64,000 bases of DNA from CAZKRU01 sp964555235 (GTDB taxonomy: Bacteria > Verrucomicrobiota > Verrucomicrobiia > Methylacidiphilales > CAMAQI01): the NCBI GenBank assembly GCA_964555235.1, contig CAZKRU010000003.1, positions 45,709 to 109,708 of the forward strand, in the 5' to 3' direction. The notes beneath the pieces are model-generated. The model saw only the letters and a list, made by a program, of their open reading frames with translations, had not been told where the DNA came from and searched no databases. Below are positions 22,811-30,410 of this stretch, piece by piece (the first letter of the stretch is position 1; the number at the start of each line of letters is the position of its first letter). The translations under genes and the position numbers were made by a program.

Positions 22811-25800
22811 GTGAGCCGATTTTTGACGATAGGGATCGTCGTCGTGATGAGTTTGGCAACCTCCCTTCGGGCGCAGGTACCGGACGCGGCGACTCTGGAC
22901 TTTAACGCGCTACTTCCGTTGATCGCGGAGCAGAAGTTTGCGGAAGCGATTCCCAAACTCGAAGAGATCCTCAAGAAGTATCCGGCATCGCCGATTGGGG
23001 ATGCGGTTCGTCTCAATCTCGGGCTTGCCTACCTTTTTGATCAGAAATACAAACCCTCGGTCGAAGCCTTTGCGAAAATTCTGAACCCTCCGACGGCGCT
23101 CGATCTTCGGGACGGCGCACTTTTCTTTACCGGAATGGCCCAGGCATTTCAGGGATTTACCCTTGCGGCGACCGATGCGGGTCGGAAGAAGGCGCTCGAG
23201 GATGCGGCGGCGACGTTTGCGAAACATCTCGAAGCCAAAGATTTTGCCGCATCCCCTTATCGGGAAGAAGCGCTTTATCGTCGGGCCCAGGTTTTTTCAG
23301 TTCTGGAAAACTTTGATTCCGCTCACAAGACCTTGGATCAATTGCTTTCGGAATTCGGAACTTCGCCGAATCGTGCGGATTACTTATTGCTCCGGGGCTC
23401 CTGTTATGCAGTGAAGACATTCCGGAGTTTTATCAACGATAAAAAGACGAAGGCGGAGGTGATGCCGGTGGCTCAGAAGGCGTTGGATACGTTTAAGGAG
23501 ATTCGTCAGGACGGAAAATTTGTCGTGATCGGGAATGATGCGTCGCTGCAAGCGGCAGAGCTTTTGTATTTGTTGGGAGAGACGCCACAAGAATGGACCC
23601 AAACGATTCAAGAATATCGTGAAGTTCGCACCAAGGGAGAGTTGATTCCGATTCAGGAAGAGCTCATTGATAAGATGCGAAAAGAACTTCCGAAGCTGGC
23701 GCTGGCCCGGAAGGACAATGAAGTGAAGCAAATGCAGCTTCGCCTCAACAAAGAGCGGGAGCGGTTGGATACGATCAAGGAGCGTCCGGATCCTGCAGTT
23801 CAGGCGATGGCTCAAATCGGGAGTTGCTATTTGAAATTACGTCAGGTGAACGAAGCGAGAATCCTGTTGCGCCGCGCTAAGAGTTTTGCTCATGCGGATC
23901 AGAAAAAGAATCTCGCGTTCCAGATCATCCTCACTTATGCGATTCAGGGATTGGCTGAGGAGGCCAATAAGGAATTTGCGGATTACCAAAAGGATTACGC
24001 CAGTGACGCTCAGGCAGATAATATCAGCGTCCTGATTGGGACGGAGTTGATGAAGCAGAAGGAGTGGCAGGCGGCGAACGATCAATTTCAGAAGAGTTTG
24101 AAAGACTATCCGAAGGGGCGGTTTGTGGATGTGGCGGTGCTGCAATCAGCCGATTGTTTAACGAAGTTGGACAAGGGGGATGAAGCAATCAAGGTGCTGC
24201 AAGACTTTGTGGCCAAGAACGCGGGGAGCGACAAGATGGCGATGGCCCAGCGGAATTTGGGGCAGGCTCAACACCAGCAGAAAAAATTTGAAGAGGCCGC
24301 AAAAACCTTCAAGGAGTTGGGGGCAAATGCCAAGGCGACGGATGAGATTCGTTCCGAAGCGATCATGATGACAGGAAATTGTTATAACTCTCTCAAGCGT
24401 TATGATGAGGCCATCAAGGAGTGGCAGGATTTTCGTTCGAAATTTCCAACTCACGTGGAATCCGCCTCGACACTCTATCGGATTGGATTGGCTCAGATGT
24501 TGAAGGGTGATGGGGCTTCAGCGTTGGCGACTTTTGATCAACTGGCAAAGGATTTTGGAAAAGGGGAAAAAGCGGATATCGCGGCTTTGGGCGTCTATCA
24601 ATCGGGTCAGCTTCATGAGCGGACTCAGAAGTTTCCGGAAATGATCGCGGCTTACGAGCGGGTGATTCAGGATTTCCCCGCTTCCCCTTATATTGCCCAA
24701 TCTCGAAGCAGCTTGGCGAAATACTTCGAGAAGAATCGGAAATTTGATGAAGCAGCCAAGCACTATGAAGGGATTGTGGCGCTGAAGGATCCGAAGACTT
24801 CTCCATGGGGACAGTATAATCTCGGTTCGATGTGGATTGGAGCATCGAAGGTGTTGGGAGCATTTTCCGCCTTGAACGAAGACGATAAAAAAAGCTGGAA
24901 TGGGTCGATCGATCGGGCTGAAAAGTCGCTGGTCCAGGTTTTGAAAAAATTTCCGGCCTCCAATGAGGCGGGAGTCGCCTTGCAGACGTTGGTCAAGGTT
25001 CAACTACTCCGAGTCGACTCCGGGTTGTTGACTCAAGAGAAAGCGGAAAGTTACTTTGCGGAGTTGGCAAAAGAATTTCCAGATTCCGATCTGAATATTC
25101 GCATTCAGTTGGCCGGAGTGGGGGTTCCCTATGAGAAGGGAAATATCATCGTTGCACTGAAAGCGTATAAAGCGATTATCGAAAAAAATCCGAAAGCCGT
25201 ATTGAGTGCGGACGACTATAATCGCTATGGCTCGGCACTTCTCGCCAACAAAGAGTATGAGGCGGCGCTGGCCGTTTTTAAGCGCTTGGAAGAATCCTAT
25301 CCTGCGGATGCTTATGCCCAGGCGAATGCCACGTATGGGCAGGGGGCCGCACTGCTTTTGCTCAAGAAGTTGAAGGAATCGCAGCCCCTTTTTGACAAGC
25401 TAAATTCGAAGTTCCCTTGGTCGGACAAGATTCTTGAGGCGAAATTGGGTCTTGGTGCGGCGGCTGAGGAATCAGGAAAGCCGGATGATGCGCTTGGATT
25501 CTATCGTGAAATTATTCAGGATCAAACGCCACGGTCGACCAATCGTCTCAAGGCAAAGGCAACGATGGGGCGGGGACGGATCATGGAAGCGCGAGGATTT
25601 CTCATTCCGGATCCGGTCAACAAAGCTCAGCCCAATGCGGCGGCGGAGTACCTTAAGATCGATGCCTTTTTTGAGAGTGAAAAAGAGGTGGCTTCCGAGG
25701 CTCTCTTCCGGGGCGCACAAGCTTACGAAAAGGCGGGAAAAACAGCAGAAGCCCGAAAACACTATCAGTCGGTGACCGAGAAATACAAGGGGACTGATTG

Positions 25801-25849
25801 GGCGACCAAGGCGTCTGAGAAGTTGAAGAGTCTCCCGACGGGAGGATAA
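22811..25849 (+). CDS. Secreted giant TPR-repeat protein
   Basis: A 1,012-residue protein with an N-terminal Sec signal (FLTIGIVVVMSLATSLRAQ, cleaved after RAQ or similar) and then almost entirely 34-residue tetratricopeptide repeats. Clear repeat ends include PSIGDAVRLNLGLAYLFDQKYKPS, ALYRRAQVFSVLENFDSA, and later GNCYNSLKRYDEAIKEW. Such periplasmic superhelices act as scaffolds, as in YbgF/CpoB-like or BamD-like proteins. I place the start at the GTG (22,811). There is no lipobox. The partner is unknown; it is monocistronic, between ruvB (divergent) and the transporter genes. Confidence 0.75.
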   Translation: MSRFLTIGIVVVMSLATSLRAQVPDAATLDFNALLPLIAEQKFAEAIPKLEEILKKYPASPIGDAVRLNLGLAYLFDQKYKPSVEAFAKILNPPTALDLRDGALFFTGMAQAFQGFTLAATDAGRKKALEDAAATFAKHLEAKDFAASPYREEALYRRAQVFSVLENFDSAHKTLDQLLSEFGTSPNRADYLLLRGSCYAVKTFRSFINDKKTKAEVMPVAQKALDTFKEIRQDGKFVVIGNDASLQAAELLYLLGETPQEWTQTIQEYREVRTKGELIPIQEELIDKMRKELPKLALARKDNEVKQMQLRLNKERERLDTIKERPDPAVQAMAQIGSCYLKLRQVNEARILLRRAKSFAHADQKKNLAFQIILTYAIQGLAEEANKEFADYQKDYASDAQADNISVLIGTELMKQKEWQAANDQFQKSLKDYPKGRFVDVAVLQSADCLTKLDKGDEAIKVLQDFVAKNAGSDKMAMAQRNLGQAQHQQKKFEEAAKTFKELGANAKATDEIRSEAIMMTGNCYNSLKRYDEAIKEWQDFRSKFPTHVESASTLYRIGLAQMLKGDGASALATFDQLAKDFGKGEKADIAALGVYQSGQLHERTQKFPEMIAAYERVIQDFPASPYIAQSRSSLAKYFEKNRKFDEAAKHYEGIVALKDPKTSPWGQYNLGSMWIGASKVLGAFSALNEDDKKSWNGSIDRAEKSLVQVLKKFPASNEAGVALQTLVKVQLLRVDSGLLTQEKAESYFAELAKEFPDSDLNIRIQLAGVGVPYEKGNIIVALKAYKAIIEKNPKAVLSADDYNRYGSALLANKEYEAALAVFKRLEESYPADAYAQANATYGQGAALLLLKKLKESQPLFDKLNSKFPWSDKILEAKLGLGAAAEESGKPDDALGFYREIIQDQTPRSTNRLKAKATMGRGRIMEARGFLIPDPVNKAQPNAAAEYLKIDAFFESEKEVASEALFRGAQAYEKAGKTAEARKHYQSVTEKYKGTDWATKASEKLKSLPTGG

Positions 25850-25852
25850 TTT

Positions 25853-25885
25853 TTTCTGAGGAGAGCAAGAAGTCAGGAAAATAGG
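25853..25885. repeat. Half-element of palindrome family E
   Basis: TTCTGAGGAGAGCAAGAAGTCAGG matches one arm of the element at 19,344-19,453 with a few changes, just after the TPR stop. No second arm lies nearby. Confidence 0.5.
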
Positions 25886-25924
25886 ACGGTCTTGTCAGCT
25901 TTTGCTTCGATTACTTAAAACATC

Positions 25925-26776
25925 CTAAAAGGATTTGACGATTTCTCGGGCAACCGTTGCAGGGCTTTCGTGATCGAGTTCGATTCGTTTGTTGATTTTT
26001 CGCATGGCGTCGATGGATAATTTTCCAGTGAGTTCCTTAAGTGCTATTTGAAGGTCAGGATACTGTTGAAGAGCTTCGAGTCGAACGACGGGGGCTGCTT
26101 CGTAACGGGGGAAACAATGACGGTCATCCTCCAAAACTTGAAGTCCGGGCTGGGAGAGTCTTCCATCGGTTCCGAATGCGCCAATGATGTCGACTTTCTG
26201 ATAGTGAAGCGCGTCGTAGATGAGTCCGACATCGAGAAGAACGATTTCTTTGAATTTGAGCCCATACGTTTTTTGAAGTGCGGGATAACCGTCGGGGCGT
26301 CCGACAAATTCCGCATTAAGTCCGGCTTTCAAGTTCGGCGCAAGAGGTGCGACGGCACTTAAAGTTTTTGGTGAGCTCTCACGCATGACGAGAACGTAGC
26401 TATTGTTAAAACCGAGCGAGGGCATCCAGGCCGCATGAAAGCGTTGGCGGTATTCGCGATCCAAGATTTCAGAAGTGACCGGAGTCTCCGGGGGAAGTTT
26501 GAGGAGCACCTGAGCGGCGGTCCCGCTGTATTCCACATAAAGATCGATCTCGCCCCGGACCAGCGCTTCATGGGCAATCGTGGTGCTTCCAAACCCAAAT
26601 TTACGAATGATCGGAGTTCCGGGAAGGGACTGTTCCAAGTGCGCTGCAAGCAGTTCTCCGAGGAAGAGTTGTTCCGCGAAGTTCTTGCTTCCGATCCGAA
26701 TTCCTTCCGGAGTGGGCGCCGGTCGGCAGGCGGTCAGGAGGATGACGATGATGAGGAGGAGAGCCCGTTTTTCCAT
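25925..26776 (-). CDS. Glycine betaine/choline-type ABC transporter substrate-binding lipoprotein
   Basis: An OpuAC/OsmF-type solute receptor. The ATG MEKRALLLIIVILLTACRP begins a lipoprotein signal (lipobox LTAC), and RIGSKNFAEQLFLGELLAAHLE is the usual start of the mature domain. It also has VRGEIDLYVEYSGTAAQVLL and KVDIIGAFGTDGRL (family markers). The frame is open 60 codons upstream, but that part overlaps the permease gene and has no family match. The true start overlaps the permease gene by 43 bases. The receptor would bind betaine, choline or another quaternary amine; its exact ligand is not decided. Confidence 0.83.
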   Translation of the reverse strand: MEKRALLLIIVILLTACRPAPTPEGIRIGSKNFAEQLFLGELLAAHLEQSLPGTPIIRKFGFGSTTIAHEALVRGEIDLYVEYSGTAAQVLLKLPPETPVTSEILDREYRQRFHAAWMPSLGFNNSYVLVMRESSPKTLSAVAPLAPNLKAGLNAEFVGRPDGYPALQKTYGLKFKEIVLLDVGLIYDALHYQKVDIIGAFGTDGRLSQPGLQVLEDDRHCFPRYEAAPVVRLEALQQYPDLQIALKELTGKLSIDAMRKINKRIELDHESPATVAREIVKSF

Positions 26777-27375
26777 ATCCAGGAGCGTTGTTCGAGGTTT
26801 TGAAGCAGGAGATCCATACTGATCGCAAGCGTCGCTGAGGCGAGCGAACCCCAGAGGAGGAGAGAGGTATCTTGAAGGGCGATTCCTTGATAAATATAAA
26901 CGCCAAGTCCGCCAGCTCCGATAAAAGCGCCGAGGGTTGCCGTTCCGACGGTCCAAACGGCCGCGGTGCGAAATCCGGCGAGGAGCAGCGGAAGACCTTG
27001 AGGGAGGTGAACATTCCAGAGAATTTTATTTGGAGAAAATCCGAAGACCTCTGCGGCTTCGATCAATTCCCGGGGGCATTCCTGAAGCGCGGTGAGGGTA
27101 TTTCGCAGCAGGGGAAGAATCGCAAAGAGGACGAGTGCGGCGAGGGTCGGCGGTTGTCCAATTCCCATCCAAGGAAGAAGGAAGGCGAAGAGAGCGAGGC
27201 TCGGAATCGTTTGGGCCAGATTAATGAACGAGAGCGTGAAGGTGCGAAGGGTGGGACGTTTCCAAAGAAAGCATCCGAGGCTGATACTGAGCGGAGATGC
27301 GATCAGTAGGGTGAGTCCGGTCAGGGTCAGATGCTCGGCAACTCGTTGTGCAAAATCATCCGGGGCTGTGATCAT
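26734..27375 (-). CDS. ABC transporter permease, osmolyte (OpuB/OpuC/OsmF-type)
   Basis: A 213-residue inner-membrane permease of the BPD_transp_1 fold with about five to six helices and the coupling loop AAEVFGFSPNKILWNVHLPQGLPLLLAG (EAA motif). It ends in an unusual run of eight serines (positions 206-213), encoded by the same bases that specify the signal peptide of the receptor gene in another frame. The upstream gene on this strand is a GH57 protein, which overlaps its start by four bases. No ATPase gene is next to it. Confidence 0.85.
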   Translation of the reverse strand: MITAPDDFAQRVAEHLTLTGLTLLIASPLSISLGCFLWKRPTLRTFTLSFINLAQTIPSLALFAFLLPWMGIGQPPTLAALVLFAILPLLRNTLTALQECPRELIEAAEVFGFSPNKILWNVHLPQGLPLLLAGFRTAAVWTVGTATLGAFIGAGGLGVYIYQGIALQDTSLLLWGSLASATLAISMDLLLQNLEQRSWIWKNGLSSSSSSSS

Positions 27376-29426
27376 GATTCTTCCGGAATCATTTCCACTT
27401 TCGACTGAAGATTGACGTGAAATGCCTCACCCGCAGCCAATCGAATGTGCCAGCCGAGAAGAAAGGCCGATCCCTGATAGGAAGCGATCGGTTGATCTTT
27501 TTCGACCTCAATGGTGTGAATGGGAAAGTGAAAGAGCCGCGCCGGTTGGAGAAAGAGCCAGTCCCACATAAATCGACGGCGTGCATTGAGAATTCGGAAA
27601 TTCGAGACTTCGGCTTCTTCGAAGCGAGCATCGCAGGAATGAGTTCCCGCCGGGAGGACGAATCGACATTCAGGGTCTTTCCCATCGAGGGGAGTGTAGT
27701 TTAATTCAACCAGAAACCAGGCATCACAAGGAACGGTAGCTTCGTTTTGAAGGAGATATTCGACATCGAGCGTTCCTTCTTCAAGGATCTGGTAGGTTTT
27801 TTGAATCGTCATCGGACGACGATTTCCTTCCAAATAAAGTCCCCCTTCACGTTGAAAGGTGAACGCGAGACTGCGGGGTGTTTTGGTTTGAGCGATAAGC
27901 TCGTACGGTTGATTGACGAAATCGCCGAGCTCGACCACTTTATTTTTGGAAAGTTCGTCGAGAGTGAAGCCCGGGCGAAGAAGGTGATCCTGGAAAAGAA
28001 GTCGTTGATGCCAATCCTCGATCAGATCCTTGCGATCTTTGAGAGCTTCATGGAAGGCTTCGCGCCGTCGTCGAAAGGTGTTTCCGAGATTGAAGAGTGC
28101 GGGCCAGACATTGAAATCAAGAAGGGCAGCGCCGTAATTTGGTTTGATGGTAAAACTGAGATCGGGCGCATGAAGAAGGATTTCATCTTCGCCGTCACCG
28201 TCGTAATCTTCCTGCCAGGAAAGGATCTGCTTTTCGTCCTGAGCCTCGGCGAGAAGTTTTTCGGCAAAGATCAGTTTTTGGTGAATTGCATCCCGGAGGT
28301 AGTTGGCGTAGCAGCCTCCGTGACCTGCGTGCCAGTAGGCGGTGTGACTTTGTGCGGCCCAAAGGGCGTCGAGTGCGGTCTCGCGAGTCGTTTCATCATC
28401 AACATTCTGAATGAGTCGACGCAGCCAGAGCATTTTTTTGTGGAAATGATTGACCTCTGGATATTTCCCAAGGAATCCGGCCCAGGTGCCGCCCCGGAGA
28501 AAGGGGTCGAAGCGATCAAAGTCAAATCGCAGTTGAAGATCTTTACGGACGCGCTCGTACTCAATTTGAGCGACAACGGGGAGAGGGGCAGCGTCCAAGG
28601 AACGAATCTGTCCTGGGACGAGATGGACAAGCGGATAATGATGACGTTCGGCGAGAACTTCCCGCGGAAGTCGGGTTTGGGTCCCCGGGGTCTCGAGGAT
28701 CTGGAGCCATTGCTCCAATAATTTTTCGCCATAAACTTTTTCCGTCGTGCCGGGCCATCCGCCATATTGATTCCCATTTTGGGCGAGGATGAGCGTTTGG
28801 GCGCCATTGCGATTGGCGATCTGTTTGATGATTCCCAAAATTTCCTCCTTCTTCTTAAAGGGGATTTGATCGGAAAAGGCGCGTTGAACGGGAAGCAGGA
28901 CCAGCGGATGACCGAGGTGCTCCGTTCGATACGGTTGAAACAGGGGCGCGGGTTTGAGGCCGGAGGAGTGGAAGAGCGAGTCTTCGACCCACGTATAGCG
29001 AACTCCTGCCTCATGGAGGAGCTGCGCGTAAGAGGGTTCCCAGAGGGATTCCGGAAGCCAGGCTCCGGTGGGACGTGCATCCGTGCCGAACCGCTTGGTA
29101 ATCCAAGCCGACATCTTTCCGATTTGGCCTTGGGCATCCTCCGGAGGAATCAGGGAGAAGATTGGCTCGTAAAATCCGCCTCCGAGAAATTCGATCTGGT
29201 CCCGGTTGTAAAGCTGTTCCAAGCGACTCAGCGTTTCCGGAAAAGCCCGGTCAAAGTATTCCAGGAGAGGGCCGCTGAAGTGGAGGGAAATTTTAATGTT
29301 CGGGTGTTTTTCGAGGCTCTCCAAAAAAGGGAGGCAGACCGAGCGAGTATAAGTCGAGAGGACATCGGGAAAATTACCGATCGGTTGGTGAAAATGGAGA
29401 GCCCAGAGTACGGCAATTGACCGCAT
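27372..29426 (-). CDS. GH57 family protein (4-alpha-glucanotransferase-like), probably catalytically altered
   Basis: A 684-residue GH57 protein: N-terminal (beta/alpha)7 barrel (LWALHFHQPIGNFPDV, the motif-I HxHQP), then the nucleophile motif (GAWLPESLWEP, Glu as in Thermococcus Glu123), then a C-terminal beta-sandwich of the DUF1926 type. The acid/base motif usually reads FHDDGEKFG; here the aligned stretch is ILAQNGNQYGGWPGT, lacking the catalytic Asp, so hydrolysis or transfer may be lost. Length fits 4-alpha-glucanotransferase. It precedes and overlaps the osmolyte permease gene on the same strand, which is an unusual partner and may be only chance operon order. Confidence 0.78.
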   Translation of the reverse strand: MRSIAVLWALHFHQPIGNFPDVLSTYTRSVCLPFLESLEKHPNIKISLHFSGPLLEYFDRAFPETLSRLEQLYNRDQIEFLGGGFYEPIFSLIPPEDAQGQIGKMSAWITKRFGTDARPTGAWLPESLWEPSYAQLLHEAGVRYTWVEDSLFHSSGLKPAPLFQPYRTEHLGHPLVLLPVQRAFSDQIPFKKKEEILGIIKQIANRNGAQTLILAQNGNQYGGWPGTTEKVYGEKLLEQWLQILETPGTQTRLPREVLAERHHYPLVHLVPGQIRSLDAAPLPVVAQIEYERVRKDLQLRFDFDRFDPFLRGGTWAGFLGKYPEVNHFHKKMLWLRRLIQNVDDETTRETALDALWAAQSHTAYWHAGHGGCYANYLRDAIHQKLIFAEKLLAEAQDEKQILSWQEDYDGDGEDEILLHAPDLSFTIKPNYGAALLDFNVWPALFNLGNTFRRRREAFHEALKDRKDLIEDWHQRLLFQDHLLRPGFTLDELSKNKVVELGDFVNQPYELIAQTKTPRSLAFTFQREGGLYLEGNRRPMTIQKTYQILEEGTLDVEYLLQNEATVPCDAWFLVELNYTPLDGKDPECRFVLPAGTHSCDARFEEAEVSNFRILNARRRFMWDWLFLQPARLFHFPIHTIEVEKDQPIASYQGSAFLLGWHIRLAAGEAFHVNLQSKVEMIPEES

Positions 29427-29623
29427 AGGGGAAGATCCTAACGGCTTTTTGATCGGGGGCTAGTGGAAAATAAGGGTCATTACGGTTCCGTCCGGTCCCC
29501 CAACTGGTAGCGACCTTGCTGATTGCTGTAACTTCAGTCGAGGCGGTAACCACGGAATTTACGGAAAAAATGGAAATCATTTTGAATTTTTGGTGGGTCA
29601 ACTTTCTCCGGAGGGATTGGCTT

Positions 29624-29722
29624 AAGTAATCTCATGGCCTGAGGTAAATCTGGAACTCAGGAACTCAAGAAACAAAAAGCAGCCGAGAGGGTTCGATTTT
29701 TCCTGAGTTCGTGAGTTCCTGA
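29624..29722. repeat. Dispersed repeat family F, copy 2
   Basis: Starts AAGTAATCTCATGGCCT, then arms GGAACTCAGGAACTCAAG and CCTGAGTTCGTGAGTTCC separated by AAACAAAAAGCAG and a variable spacer. It matches copy 1 at 11,632-11,735 over nearly its whole length. It directly abuts the nested structure at 29,724. Confidence 0.82.
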
Positions 29723-29723
29723 T

Positions 29724-29938
29724 TCAACCCAGATTTTGCATTAGGAAATGCAAAATCTGTCCTGGCGGGAAGAAGGACCCCGACGCATGTCGGGGGGTAA
29801 AACCCCGCCGAGATTTCATTCACCATTTTGGTGAATGAAATTGAAGGAGAAATCGGCCTCAAAAAACCCCTCTTTCAGAGCGGATTTTTATGAGGCAAAT
29901 TTTGAAATAGAGGGGCTATTGCAAAATTTGGGTTCAAC
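29724..29938. other. Nested palindromic element, possible structured RNA
   Basis: Three strong hairpins in a row: 29,730-29,759 (13-bp perfect, loop AGGA), 29,778-29,795 (CCCCGAC-GCAT-GTCGGGG, inside an outer GGCGGG/CCCGCC pair at 29,764-29,809) and 29,813-29,841 (13-bp perfect, 3-base loop). Then GCCTCA/TGAGGC (29,856, 29,891) nests around CCCCTCTTTCA/TGAAATAGAGGGG (29,867, 29,902). An outer arm pair, about 29,725-29,742 with 29,919-29,936, can compete with hairpin 1. No open frame covers it. It occupies most of the 531-bp gap upstream of the GH57 gene. Confidence 0.65.
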
Positions 29939-29957
29939 AATGTGCGATAGAGAAAAA

Positions 29958-30410
29958 TTAATGAGCTCTGGCGGTGAAGTGTTCATCCAAGGCACGGAGG
30001 CGGCGGGAGAGATCGCGGGCGATGTTGAGGATGACGATGGTGTATTGATCTTGCTGGTGCTGGAAGAGGTGGTAGAGGTCGCTCGCTTTTAAGCCGAGGA
30101 CGATGGTTGGCTCGAGGGTGCGAACGGAGGCGACACGGTTTCTTGCTTCGATCAAACTCATTTCGCCAAAAAAATCGTGAGCGCTCAGTTCGACGAGGCG
30201 GGTTTCGTTCGGTTCGCCGCAATGTTTGACGACTTCGACACGGCCGCTTTGGATGATGAAAAATTCATTCCCAGGCGTCTGTTCTTGAACGATAAATTCG
30301 TTGGGTCCGAAGGACTTTTCCTTCACGGCTCCAGCCAATTCCGCCAGTCCCGATTCGCTCAAGCCGGCGAAGATCGGGACACGACGGAGAAAATCGACGT
30401 GGGCCGTCAT
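29958..30410 (-). CDS. Cyclic-nucleotide-binding domain protein (no DNA-binding domain)
   Basis: A 150-residue protein consisting of one cNMP-binding fold: VPIFAGLSESGLAELAG, FIVQEQTPGNEFFIIQSGRVEVV, and the phosphate-binding cassette FFGEMSLIEARNRVASVRT (Gly-Glu and Arg as in Crp). After the C-helix it ends (ALDEHFTARAH) with no helix-turn-helix, so it is not a Crp-type regulator but a stand-alone sensor or scaffold. Its start codon shares one base with the smc stop (TAATG), indicating translational coupling to smc. Confidence 0.85.
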   Translation of the reverse strand: MTAHVDFLRRVPIFAGLSESGLAELAGAVKEKSFGPNEFIVQEQTPGNEFFIIQSGRVEVVKHCGEPNETRLVELSAHDFFGEMSLIEARNRVASVRTLEPTIVLGLKASDLYHLFQHQQDQYTIVILNIARDLSRRLRALDEHFTARAH

